Assembly: GCF_001653235.2 (NCBI RefSeq)
Contig: NC_035794.1
Location: 2,480,001-2,544,000, forward strand
Length of the DNA: 64,000 bases
Reading direction: 5' to 3'
Source: Pochonia chlamydosporia 170
Lineage: Eukaryota; Ascomycota; Sordariomycetes; Hypocreales; Clavicipitaceae
The notes beneath the pieces are model-generated. The model saw only the letters and a list, made by a program, of their open reading frames with translations. It did not search any database and was not told the DNA's origin. The translations under genes were made by a program, and so were the position numbers. Below are positions 48,338 to 59,202 of the stretch, piece after piece (within the stretch, counting starts at the first letter, position 1; each line of letters opens with the position of its first letter).

Positions 48338-49774
48338 TCAAACGTATCCTCGGAGCTTCTGCTCAACAAGAGCCGCCATCTCGTCCTCATACACAGCCAC
48401 CAGCACAGGAACTTTCCCGTCATCCTCATCATCCACCTCAGGCAACAAACGAATGGTTCCAGCTGGGCAATCCTGGTGAGCGTGGGCCAAACTCGCCCGA
48501 GGATACTTTTCCACGTCCATCAGACCCTCCATACCTTTGTAGTTGTGGCCGGTCCAGTTCTCGAGCATGATGCCTTCCCATTCACAGTTCAGCGCACGGT
48601 CGTACGCATCCTTGGAGGCCAGATATGTGCCGTTAACTCGCTTTTGAACAAAGTTGATGACCATGCCCTTGTCCACGCGACGCAGGTTCGCTGCCACCAT
48701 CTTGACGGCTCGGGCGAGGGTCTCCTCGTTTACTCCCGCCGTGGGCCAGTTGCAGAACGACTTGCCGGGCATTCTGCTGACCAGAGGGAATTCGGTATTT
48801 CCAGGCCACCTCGCTTCAGGGGGGGAAGGGCCGTAGTCGCGATCCTCACACACATGGCACCCAGATGTCATCATGTCCAGACGGACTGTGCCGCCTTCAG
48901 ACATCTCGTCGTACAGTTCGTCGCGCAGCTGGATTCGGGCTTCTATGATGGCCACCCACAGAAGGGCAGCAGTGGCCATTTGGGCTTTCGTGTACCCCAT
49001 TACCGTCTCGGGGACACCTCCGAGATACCTGGACACAACCTGGTCGACCCTGTCCTTTGACAGGAGAAGCTTCTTCGATCGAACAGCTTGTTCGATATCC
49101 TCATCATAAATAGCCCCAGGCGAAGGCACATACACATCGTGAAGCAGCTTCATCGCCGTCTCAACCCGCACCTCTTCCGCCTGGGCCTCCACTCGGAACG
49201 GCCCTGCAGGCAAAGCAAAGTACATGGCATCATCATCAGCCAGGCCGTCCTGAAAATTGAACTCGTCCAAGATTCTCAGAAACTTATTGCGCGCCTCAAG
49301 CCCAAAGATGGGTCTGAAAAAGGAAAACGCAAGAATCGTCTGTGTCGGACACACAGTAACCATCAACTTGACGGGAGGTGTGCCAACGCCAGCGGAAAAG
49401 TTCAGGCCACCCTTGAGCAGATAATCGCTGTGGACATTGTCCTTGTCAAACGGTGGGAAGGCGTTGCCGGCAAACTGGCAACCGTAGACGTCGTTGATAT
49501 CGAAAGGGACTTCCCGAATCCAGAGCTGGGAATCCCCGAGTTGCGGCAACTGTGGGTTGGCGTTAAAGACTCGGCCCTTGAGAGGCCCGAGATTACGTAG
49601 GACGGCTTTGAAGGTCTCTCGGGTGACATATCTGATTTGGTTGGCTTCTTCGCCGTCTGCGTTGCCGGCGAGGGTTCGGGCATAGGGGATGACGACGTGG
49701 TAGTATTCTCTTGGGATGCGGTTCTCGAGGCTGGAGAGGCGGTACAGGAGCCGCTCGTTGTTGACGAAGGACAT
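48338..49774 (-). CDS. BAHD/trichothecene-acetyltransferase-like protein lacking the HxxxD motif
   Basis: Single exon, 478 aa from MSFVNNERLL (start at 49774; the in-frame sequence upstream looks like leader). Overall length and layout resemble the fungal BAHD/transferase family: an N-terminal half with VTRETFKAVLRNLGPLKGRVF and YLLKGGLNF, and a C-terminal half ending LLPEV...KVPVLVAVYEDEMAALVE, the position of the family's terminal 'VLVGLEEEDMEAL' segment. At the place where the catalytic HHxxxDG should lie (about residues 138-152) the sequence reads VTVCPTQTILAFSFF; neither His nor Asp is present. The second, structural DFGWG-like motif is also not obvious. So it is probably not a standard acyl-CoA-dependent acyltransferase; it may be a pseudoenzyme or have changed chemistry. 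It is in line with the DHA2 exporter gene upstream (same strand, 1.1 kb apart). Confidence 0.68.
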   Translation of the reverse strand: MSFVNNERLLYRLSSLENRIPREYYHVVIPYARTLAGNADGEEANQIRYVTRETFKAVLRNLGPLKGRVFNANPQLPQLGDSQLWIREVPFDINDVYGCQFAGNAFPPFDKDNVHSDYLLKGGLNFSAGVGTPPVKLMVTVCPTQTILAFSFFRPIFGLEARNKFLRILDEFNFQDGLADDDAMYFALPAGPFRVEAQAEEVRVETAMKLLHDVYVPSPGAIYDEDIEQAVRSKKLLLSKDRVDQVVSRYLGGVPETVMGYTKAQMATAALLWVAIIEARIQLRDELYDEMSEGGTVRLDMMTSGCHVCEDRDYGPSPPEARWPGNTEFPLVSRMPGKSFCNWPTAGVNEETLARAVKMVAANLRRVDKGMVINFVQKRVNGTYLASKDAYDRALNCEWEGIMLENWTGHNYKGMEGLMDVEKYPRASLAHAHQDCPAGTIRLLPEVDDEDDGKVPVLVAVYEDEMAALVEQKLRGYV

Positions 49775-50894
49775 GATGGGAATTGGAGTAAGGTTGAGGT
49801 GAATCGTGCTTATGGATTGGGTGGTTTGTGATTGATGCGATGGCTGTTGAGTTGAGCATGATGCTGATGCTGGATTCGGTGACACTTATATGTTGAAGGG
49901 ATCTGATACACTTGCATTGAATCAGAGCAGGTGTAAGCATTAGATTTCGTCTGTAACGGGTTCTCTGATTCAAATTTAATGGAACTGTCGTGAATATCAA
50001 TCTCAGGGATGTAGATGAAAAGGGATTCACAAGACCATGTGATGGGACTGTACCTTGTGTCTATCGTGTTCAGTTTTCGCATCCAGAAATGTGTTCATCT
50101 TGAACTAAGAGAAAGCTTCACGAGCGGAAATAAGAGGTGAATTTGGGAAATAGAAACACTAGCAGTGGAAATGCTCAATGCATGGTGGCAAGCATCGTCA
50201 AGCATAATGTGAGTTGACACGATGAGAAACGTGCCGGCCAGTTCACTGGGAAGCGATACTATTCACAAGACAGCATCACGGCATCGAAGCTCTGTGAAGA
50301 CGAGCGCGGGAAGCCGTCAATGGTATATCAAAGGAGTGCTGCAGCAGTGATGGTGGACATGATCATGGTGTGCGTTTCGAGCCTGCTGGGACACCAACGC
50401 CTAGACGACCTACACAACCCTGTCCGTTGCGATTTGCCACCGGATATCAATCTTGTAATGTTATGGACATAAAAACAATATACGCCATATATGCAGAGAC
50501 CTATGTACCGCACATGGCTGGGAACGTCCATGTGTAGACCTTGAGGCTGGCTTCACACTCGAAAGTAGCTTACTTGCGCAACATGATCTATTGCTAGTCT
50601 TGAAACTCCACTCGTCTCTTCAGTGACACATCCATCTATGACCGTGACAGACAAATCGCCATCTTCACAGTCCACCCACAAGATATTGTTCATACATTTC
50701 TAACGGCCACATTCGATCCCACCAGACGCCCAACATGCATGCCGTTCTGAATCAGGAGTACTGGTATGCATTATGGCCCGGTGAATAGCATGTCTATAGC
50801 TGTGATCAAATCTATAGCATCAAGAACGGACGGTGCTTTGCCTCCGCCATGCGCTAGCGGCCATTCACCTGTCCATATAGCCCCTCACTGCAAT
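49775..50894. other. Intergenic, nothing recognised
   Basis: It separates the DHA2 exporter stop (50895) from the BAHD-like start (49774), both minus strand. It carries the BAHD-like promoter; leader sequence near 49780-49850 is rich in CA/CT on the gene strand. No RNA gene or repeat was seen. Confidence 0.5.
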
Positions 50895-52658
50895 TCATCG
50901 CCTATCCAAAGTCGAGTGAAGAGTGTGATGCTTCATCAGGGACACACAAATCAGTGCTGCAACAGCCAGCCCCAGCATGGTCAGCCAAACACCTCTAAAG
51001 GCTTCCATAAACGAATCTATCACGCCGTCGTACCATCCCTCAGGGAGATGCTTCAATGCCTCCAGATCATCCCTGATGCGGCGAATTTCTTCCGCGGCGT
51101 TGGGCTGATCGCCAAACCGGTCCCAGAGACGGGACTTGAGAATATTTTGGTAGACTGCAGAACCGATGGTGATGCCAACCGTGCCTCCGAGACTCCTAGC
51201 CAAGTCTGCGTCTGTTAGCGAAGAGTAATATACGACGATGTACTGGTTTTGGTACTTACACGTTGCAGATGTGACAACCGCTTGCTGCGAATGATCCACA
51301 GCGGCGATGCAAGCGAGCAGTGTGGTAGTCAACATGGCGCCATAGCCGCCTCCGACGAGGAAGAATGCAGCGCTGCTAAGCCAAACAGATGCCTCACGGC
51401 CCATGAGCGTCAACAAAACAATGCCCACGCTGACAACAACCATGCTGGTGACACCAAGGGTGACGAACCGCCCGGTCTTCTTCATGATATAGCCAGCCAG
51501 GACCGACGAAATCGACACACCAATCGGTGACGGCAGGATCCGCAGGCCAGCATCTGTGGCCGAGTCGCCTAGCACTTGCAGGTACATGGGCACGTAAAAG
51601 ATGAGCGTAAGGACCACCATTGTAGCAAGCAAGTTGGTAAAGCACGCGGCCAAGACAGTCCGGTTCATGAGCAGCCTCACAGGAATGATGGGCTGACGGG
51701 CACGACTCTCCCACCACAAGAAACCCACAAAGGCCACGACGGACAGCGGGATCGTCGTCAGGGGAAGGGGATGCGTCCAAGGAACTTGGTTCCCTCCCGA
51801 GTTGAGGCCAAGGAGAAGCAAGACGAGAAACGACGAGGTCAGAAAGACGCCGGGGAAGTCGATGCGTGCGAGGTACGACTTGTCAGACTGTTTGGGCGGC
51901 ACCTTGACCAAGAAGTGAACAGCCACGGCGGACAACAACACGGGCGGGACTTGAATCAAAAAGGCCAGTCGCCATCCCAGTTTTGTGTGATCGTTAATCA
52001 GGCCCCCGAAGACGCCGCCTAGCATGGCGCCTGACCCGTAACAGATGTTGCCAATGCCTTGGACGACACCTCGCTTCCTCAGAGGAATCAGATCTGATCC
52101 CAAGAAGGTGGAGATGCTCATGAGACCGCCGCCGCCAATGCCGGCAACAACGCGACCGAGAATCATCATCTTTTCATCATGAGCCAGTCCGCAAATCAAG
52201 TTTCCTATCGCAAAGAAGACGTTGCTAAAGACGAGACCTGGGCCACGGCCGAAAATATCCGTCAGGCGGCCGGAAATGGGCTGACAGGCAGCATTGGAAA
52301 TGAGATATGCCGTTGCGAGCCATGACATTAAGCTCAGTGACTTGAACTCGCTGGCAATGGGTGCAGACAATGTGGCGATAATGGTTGAGTCGATGGCGCC
52401 AAGAAACACTCCTACCCAGGTGGTTCCCATGATGAGAGCCAGCTTGCCAAACGACTCCTCCTTTGCCAGGACGGTCTGCTCTTCCTCTTGGTCGCCGGGA
52501 ACACCGGAGCCATTTTCATAGGGGACGCCGTTGGAAGGTGCTTCGGCGTGGCCATGGTCATCATCGTGAGGCTTGAGTAATGGCGTGTGCTCCGTGATGC
52601 CACCGCGAGCGGCTTCTTCGTCTGGACGGCTTGAGCTGCCGTCCCTGGTTCCAGCCAT
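50895..52658 (-). CDS. DHA2-family MFS multidrug exporter (14-TM)
   Basis: Predicted complement(join(50895..51205, 51260..52658)), 569 aa. The start at 52658 (MAGTRDGSSS) is preferred over an upstream in-frame Met, because the preceding segment lacks family-like sequence. The 54-nt intron (GTAAGT...GACGCAG) is itself open and a multiple of three; splicing gives the family sequence SATYLARSLGGTVGITIG. Signatures: GAIDSTIIATLSAPI (motif of helix 1), SGRLTDIFGRGPGL (loop 2-3), LGRVVAGIGGGGLMS (helix 4), and GSGAMLGGVFGGLI (helix 5, motif C of exporters). The N-terminal ~75 residues are hydrophilic and acidic. Such proteins are plasma-membrane or vacuolar proton antiporters exporting toxins or basic amino acids; the substrate cannot be inferred. 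Confidence 0.9.
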   Translation of the reverse strand: MAGTRDGSSSRPDEEAARGGITEHTPLLKPHDDDHGHAEAPSNGVPYENGSGVPGDQEEEQTVLAKEESFGKLALIMGTTWVGVFLGAIDSTIIATLSAPIASEFKSLSLMSWLATAYLISNAACQPISGRLTDIFGRGPGLVFSNVFFAIGNLICGLAHDEKMMILGRVVAGIGGGGLMSISTFLGSDLIPLRKRGVVQGIGNICYGSGAMLGGVFGGLINDHTKLGWRLAFLIQVPPVLLSAVAVHFLVKVPPKQSDKSYLARIDFPGVFLTSSFLVLLLLGLNSGGNQVPWTHPLPLTTIPLSVVAFVGFLWWESRARQPIIPVRLLMNRTVLAACFTNLLATMVVLTLIFYVPMYLQVLGDSATDAGLRILPSPIGVSISSVLAGYIMKKTGRFVTLGVTSMVVVSVGIVLLTLMGREASVWLSSAAFFLVGGGYGAMLTTTLLACIAAVDHSQQAVVTSATCKYQNQYIVVYYSSLTDADLARSLGGTVGITIGSAVYQNILKSRLWDRFGDQPNAAEEIRRIRDDLEALKHLPEGWYDGVIDSFMEAFRGVWLTMLGLAVAALICVSLMKHHTLHSTLDRR

Positions 52659-55600
52659 GATTGCTGATCCGTCCACTGTGCGGGGAGATGAAAGCACAGT
52701 TGCGTCGGCAGTGGTGTAGTGGTGAGGTGAATGGGAGAGAATGGTGAGGCGGAACGGTTTCTGCTGTATGCGATATACGGAGCAGTTTAACGCGGCCTTC
52801 GGCACGGGAGGTCAATTAGTCACCGAGTTGTCGCCAGCGTGAATGAATTGCGGGTAGGGAACCGTCGTATTTCCTTTTTGGGTCGCCTTGTCCCCAGTGG
52901 CTTGGGGATGAGTTTGTTGCTGTCAGCTTTGCCTCATTTCCGGGCTCGGCCGCTAGATATCCCTCTGATAGGCGTCAGCCGAAATTCGTTGCCAGCTCCC
53001 CTCTTTTTCTCCCAAGCGAACACAAAGTTGAATGATTCAATTGCAATTGGCCGTCACTTTCAAGCCTGTGAGATCCGTACAAATTCGCAAAATCCAACTT
53101 CTGGCGCCACAAATGAACGGGGTCCGCCGGGTGGGAATGAGGGTATCGGGGCCGGTGGAGATGATGCGGAGAACTGCAATCCCAAAATTTGAAGCCACAC
53201 TTTGGTTAGCCATAAAAATTAATTTTGAATCACAAATTCTTACTGACTGGTCCGACGACTGCCTGGCTTCACGGCATTGGCACGAGGAAAAGTTAGTACT
53301 TCATTTTTTGCCGTTTGGTCCAGGTTCGACTCCCGCCCACTCGACAAGTTTTTTTGGGCAATTATTTTGGACTTTCATACTCTGTCAGCGTGCTGAGTAT
53401 GTCTCTTTCCTTCTTGTGGCCGCAGGCGAGGCCAGTATTTATTAGAACCAGCCATCAATGCCATAATTTACCTGGATAAGCAGCACCATCGTTTCGTGGT
53501 TGCGTCAATAAATCCAACGCCCTTATCAAATGTCTGGAGATATGCTTGATGGAAAGTAATCGTCTCAGCCTTCTGTTGCTCGCCTTTACGGCCGGAATAG
53601 CTTCTCGCGGGACGGTAAATTCGGAATTGGTAATCCGTAGGTGGCTTTCGAACGACCTGCTGCAGTTCTCTTCAGCTAGAAACCCAACTTGGAGATGGGC
53701 AGGGTTCTAGCAGCGATACCCAAGGCCATAAACGATAAGATAACGAAGCGGCCTGTCGTCTGGTATCCTAATGTGCTATACCTCATCAATGCAACAATAC
53801 CATTTCCTCTTGCTTAGCACGCGATTCTGCAGCAACTTCGCATGTGTTGCTTCGATATCAACGTGGTGAGCCAAGATCGTACGTTGTCCTCCCACAGGAC
53901 AGAGGTTAAATTCTCACCGAAATTGGTGGCCATCCAGTTTGCTCTCTTAAAGCCGGTTATGGATAACCTGCCCTCCGCGGATATTGTCGCTGTTTCTGAA
54001 TTGCATACGTCAGAGGTCAGAGAAATGTAGGACTCTGCAAGTCTCAATCTGATATATGTCTTGATGAACTGGGGTCTGATGAACCGTGGCGACTTGTCGA
54101 GCTCTGAACGTGGTGTTTTGCCTCTGGGAAGGCGCTACCTTGGACATTCGCCACGTGTGGATATGATACCGTCACGACTCTCAAGTGCTCCTGATGACCC
54201 ATCACCTATCATACCTTGATATGTCCATCGTCAACAGCAAATGCATCCGACAGAATGCACAGCGATATGTTCTTCACGTCGTCCGACGCAACGGCAATAC
54301 CCACACTGAGCATCCTCAACTCCGGGTATTCGATAAGTTACTGCGGAAATATCATGGGAAATGAGCTCAGGGTCAAGCAGGAAGCAGTGAGTCTTGAATC
54401 GTGCCAAAGTCCACGCTTTATGGGCGGCCGTACCGAAGTATGAACCTATATTCAACGCTGAAACGTTGCTATTTACGGTCTGTCTATTCCTTTCACATGG
54501 CCTGGAGCTTCTGCGTGAATTGTCCTCGGGTCAGGGCACAGCGCTTCGGGTGCTGAATGAGTTCGGAAGCCCGCAGAAATGGTCACCTCGTCGAGACTTG
54601 GGACCCATAATCGCAAGTCGGTCCTCGGGATTCGTTGGTATCACGTTCACTATTCACGCGTATATACCGACACAGGAATCGCTGTCGTTCGTTGAGAACA
54701 GACCGTCTACTATGCCAGTCTAGTGATCCGCAGATCTAGATACGCCAAGCAGGGATATGGGACACACCATGTGGTTGCATCGGCCGAAGTTTTATAAACG
54801 AAAACACTGTAATGGAATGAATTACTGGATAGTGCAAGTTAAGCCATTGCTCTGGTGCATATCACGCATGGCTCATTTTACAGATCGTCGTCAGGATGCC
54901 CGTTGATACCGGAGCCGAATGCCCCGTTCCTCGACGCGTGTATCAGATTCATGGATGGTGGCGCAGCCCTGCAAGGGTCACTTAACCATAACCACAAGCA
55001 TTCCGCCAGTGGTTGGTCAGAAGAGAGGGACAGGTTGAGTTGGTGATAGAAGCCACACAAAAGTGGTGGAAGTTGCGGTAATGTCGTCGTCGAGGCACTC
55101 ACCACAGTACCACATCGCTTTAAGCATCAAAACATCCACAGTTCACCGACTCGACGAGTGCTCGAACCGCAACTATTTCAAACGGCTACCATTAATTGTC
55201 CAGGCACAACACAAGCAGCCTGTTATTTAAATACTGTCCAATACTTCCCCAAAGCCCCTGAGTCGCGAGTGCCAAGACGACAGGGTCCCATGTCGGCCCA
55301 CACGTTACCACTAAAATACGAACCTCAAACCAACAGCCGTACCACCAAGATCCGCTTCAGAGGCTGTTTCCAATACAATTCTCATGCAAAACCTGCTCCG
55401 GAGACTTTCCCTAACCCCAATGAGGCATAACCAGGCACAGGTGGCCCTTGTCAAGAATGGGCCGAAAGGGTCGGTTCTGTATCCGGAGCATGGAGGCGCA
55501 GCAGCCACGAATGTGTCGCCTTGTTTGATCTGGATGAAATGGACTGCCATCACGTTTGCTTGCACGTCACTCTAATCTCATCTTTCTCGTGTCTTTCTTT

Positions 55601-55956
55601 CTGCATCCATTCTGTCTAGGTGAAGCTGACGATTTGCCGCTGTACTCTGCGGTTTCCTTCTTTTCGCATACATTTGTTTCATTGCATTCGTTTCTCCCTT
55701 TCCTTTTTGAGTAGGCCACATTTCTCACGCCCCCTTTACCGACCTCAAAGCCATCAAGCCGTCACGCGACGTCCTGTCTCGACATTCTCTTCGAAATCAC
55801 TTCAACTCGAACATTTTGTGAATATTCCCATGTCGATTTCGTAACTACACGCACATCACCCGCCGTCGACGCCGTCGGTCTACTCTTTCGGGCTGGCTGG
55901 GCCAACCCTGCAATCATCACCGCCATCAGACATCACCACCCATACTCGCGTGCATC
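52659..55956. other. 3.3-kb intergenic region; promoter of the FLC-like gene at its right end
   Basis: No convincing gene. It contains the Pol III-like signal near 53249-53356. The right part (about 55570-55800) is strongly pyrimidine-rich (TCTTTCTTTCTG, CTTTCCTTTTTG) and is the probable promoter/leader of the FLC-like gene. The middle (53400-55100) is somewhat AT-richer than the flanks with no repeats I could pair. Confidence 0.5.
53249..53356 (+). other. Pol III promoter-like B box with T-run terminator
   Basis: GGTTCGACTCC at about 53322-53332 matches the internal B-box consensus GGTTCGANTCC exactly, and a T7 run follows at about 53349-53355. A weak A-box-like TGGCTTCACGG lies about 50 nt upstream. 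The T stem and acceptor stem do not pair, so it is not a functional tRNA. It may be a tRNA relic or another Pol III transcript, or chance. Confidence 0.25.
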
Positions 55957-58172
55957 ATGCGACTCTTCAAATCACTGGCGACGGTCACGGCGGCCCTGGT
56001 GGCTCTGCCATCACTCGTCACAGCCGAACGAATGCTGTTGTCCACTTCGTTGAACTCGTGTCAAAAGAACTCCAGATTCGAAGCCAGCCTTTTCAACGTT
56101 GTGTACACCCCTTCGAATAACTCCGCGTCCATCGATGTCGTGGCCACCATTTCGGTGCAGGGCAAGGCGACATTTAGCTTGGCCGTGTCAGTCTACGGCT
56201 ACCAACTCATCCAGCAAGACCTCAACCCATGCAACATGGCCGGGCTAGAAGGAATTTGCCCGTTGGCTCCCGGAAAGCAGCAATTTACATTTACCGTGCC
56301 CGTCCCTGCGAGTTCCGTCAAGGACGTTCCCGGTATTGCCTTTACCATCCCCGACTTGGACGCCTCGGTGCGTGTCAAGATGAACTTGATTGACACCAAG
56401 GAGCAAATTGCCTGTGTGGAGGCCAGGATTTCCAACGGCAAAACCGTTGATCTAAAAGGCGTCAAGTGGGCGACGGCCATTATTGCTGGGCTGGCGCTCT
56501 TGTCGTCGGCTGCAGTGAGCGGGCTGGGCCATCTAAACACGGCCGCCCATGTTGCTGCCAACTCCCTTTCCCTGTTTGGATACTTTCAAGCCCAAGCGAT
56601 TATTGGGTTGACTGGCGTGCATCTTCCGCCTATTGTGCAGGCGTGGACCCAGAACTTCCAGTGGTCCATGGGGATCATTCACGTTACGTTTATGCAGAAC
56701 ATCTTTACGTGGTATCAGCGGGCGACGGGCGGAACCCCTTCGACCTTGTTTTCCACGATTCGCAGCATCTCGGTTCAAGTTGAGAAGCGTAGTGTCGACA
56801 TGGCCCAGCGTGGTCTTGCGATGCTCCCCGACAAGGTGTCCAGCTCGACGGGTCCCTTGATGAAGCGCGCAGGAAATATCGTTAATGAATCCGGCTCTTT
56901 TCTCGTAGTTGGTATCCAGCGAGTGGCCTTCCGCGCCAAGATTGAATCGACAAACCTCTTTTTGACCGGTTTCATCTTCTTTTCGTTGTTTGTGATCTTC
57001 ACTCTCATCGGCGTTGTGGCCTTCAAAGGCATCCTCGAGCTTTTCGCATCAAAGGGTCTCATGGCAAAGGACAAGTTTCTGGAGTTTCGAAAAGGGTGGC
57101 GCATCATTCTCAAGGGCATCATGTTCCGCGTCTGCCTCATTGGCTTCCCGCAGGTTGCCATTCTCTGCCTCTGGGAGCTGACACAGATTGATTCCCCGGC
57201 GCTGGCCGTTTTGGCCGTGGCCCTCTTCCTGGCCGTGATTGTGACACTTGGTTGGGGTGCCAGCAAGGTGATTCGAATTGCGCGTCGGTCGATTGCCATG
57301 CACAGGAACCCGGCCTACATTCTCTTTTCCGATCCGCAGGCCTTGAACAAATGGGGGTTTCTATATATCCAGTTCCGTGCGTCGGCCTACTTCTTCGTGG
57401 TTCCCGTCTTGGGCTACGTGTTGATCAAGGCCATGTTTGTTGCCTTTGGGCAAAGGACCGGTCTGGCACAGGCCATTGGCTTTCTCATCCTAGAGTTGGC
57501 TGCTCTGATTGCATGTTCCGTCATGCGTCCGTGGATGGACAAGTCGACCAATTCGTTCAACATTGCCATTTATTCGGTAAACTTTATTAACGCTATTTGC
57601 TTGCTAGTGTTTTCCAACGTTTTCGGGGCTCCTGGTCTTGTCATTGGTGTCGTGGGCGTTGTATTTTTTATTCTTAATGCTGCCTTTTCGCTTGTTCTCT
57701 TGCTCATGGTCATCATATCAACCACCATTACCTTCTTCCGAAAGAACCCCGACGCCAAGTATCAGTACATGGCTGATGACCGCGCCTCCTTCATGCGGTC
57801 CCAAACTCACTTGACGACGACGACGGAGCTCGACGCCCTGGCTGCCACGGCCCGCGGTGACAAGGGCGGATACAAGTCGCGACTCGACCTGGAAGACGAC
57901 GGCCAGCATCTTCGCCCGCATAGCAGCGGTGACCGATCGGCGAGTCCTGCTTCGTCCCTCAACGCGTCCGTGCCAATGTTCCCGGCCAGCAGGGAGCAAA
58001 GTCCCTTCCGATCTGCTTCCCCGGTTCCGAGCATGGAATCACATGGAGCCGCACCACCCTCCTACCGGCAGGTCAACAATTCAAGGTGAGCATTGTGTAC
58101 GCCTCCAACATGAGCCCTCGACTAACAGGTTTCATTTCCAGTCCGTGGAAGCGCGGGGCAGGCTATGAGTAG
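55957..58172 (+). CDS. FLC/TRP-like membrane protein (flavin carrier family)
   Basis: Predicted join(55957..58085, 58142..58172), 719 aa. The last exon adds only SPWKRGAGYE, a conserved ending of this family, which supports the 56-nt intron over reading through to the stop at 58087. A signal peptide (1-23, ending VTA) precedes a lumenal ML-like TRP_N domain of about 140 residues with paired Cys (NSCQKN, NPCNMAGLEGICPL, IACVEA). The TRP-like multi-spanning domain follows: AIIAGLALLSSAAVSGLG, then WTQNFQWSMGIIHVTFMQ, and about eight more helices to residue ~600. The cytosolic tail is Ser/Pro-rich. Yeast Flc1-3 are ER/Golgi proteins linked to FAD entry, calcium handling and wall integrity; the filamentous-fungal homologues act in calcium signalling and hyphal growth. 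Confidence 0.92.
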
Positions 58173-58342
58173 TATGTCGAGTCGGACAAGGGCTCGTTGA
58201 TAGAGGGAGTGTTTGAAATGTACATTAAACAGTTGACATGCACAAATGGGATTTCATTTAGGTTCAGCGTCATATAGGAAACATGAAAGCGTAAAGTATA
58301 ATGTCTTGTCATACCCCGCCAAAGTCCAACCAGCAACCGTCT

Positions 58343-58860
58343 CTACACCCTCATTCCGTCAAAGGCCATGGTCACCTTGTCCCAAAACTCGAGCTGCAAC
58401 GTCTCGTCCTCGTCCTCGTCCGCTGTTAGATAAAACTTGACAGTGCCCGCAAACGCGTCGCCTGCTTCCGATTCCAGCATTGACAGGCCACAGTGAGAAA
58501 GGAGCTCGCTCTGGACGCCGTTGACTGCCGTACTACGGGGCCGTTCCTTCCGATCCAGTCCCAACACAACGTGAATTGGTTTCCACACCGCAATCTCGAA
58601 CAGCACGACTCCTAAACTGTACACATCATACCGTTTTCGAAATCCGTTCCGCCCTTTGCGAGGCACATTGAACTGCGTCTTGGGGTGTCGGTACAGATCA
58701 AACCACGGGTTCTCCATTGGCGGCCGCCAAGTTGCTGCACAAAGATGGCCCTGACGAGACACTGCAAAAGCTTGGTGAAGAAGTGACAAGTGCACTGCGC
58801 ATCAACACGCTGAAACCCTCACTCTTTGCGTCAAGCTCCATGTCAGACTGCGGAACACGA
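58343..58860 (-). pseudogene. 5'-truncated protein-kinase-like remnant (C lobe only)
   Basis: The minus strand encodes ENPWFDLYRHPKTQF then FRKRYDVYSLGVVLFEIAVW. These match the APE-to-alphaF region of a kinase-like domain in fungal HeLo/prion-inhibition-associated proteins. There is a C-terminal part with a probable intron upstream (GTGAGG...TTTTGCAG, about 58771-58829). The ATP-binding lobe, HRD and DFG motifs are absent. Only about 340 bp remain upstream before the neighbouring aldolase stop at 59203, too little for the missing half. So this is a truncated relic or an abnormal small gene. It is convergent with the FLC-like gene, 170 bp apart. Confidence 0.6.
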
Positions 58861-59202
58861 ATATTGACCATATCGCGACTTGGGTAGAAGGGTTGCGGCA
58901 GGTTAAGAAAGCAAACGACAACGCGGCGTTGAACTGAGCACTTTCTATGCTGCAGGAGGAGCAGCAAAGACGACCTACGGCGGCCAGTCTATGCGAAGAC
59001 ATTGTTCGCGACTCGATGGCTTGCCGTACGGCAATTTGCGGGTCGTGCTGTGACGAGCTGGAGTCGACTGAAGACGAAGACGATGACGGTGATGCAGCTC
59101 TGTGAGACAACTAGACGACAGTATGCTCGCGGCAGGTGCACCGACTCAACGAGACACGATTTTGATGGCTGACAAGTCTATATTACTATAAATGAAACTC
59201 GC

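Noticed and set aside
52659..52805. Upstream in-frame start that would add 49 residues to the DHA2 exporter
   Set aside because: The added segment lacks family-like sequence, and the ATG at 52658 gives a typical hydrophilic N terminus.
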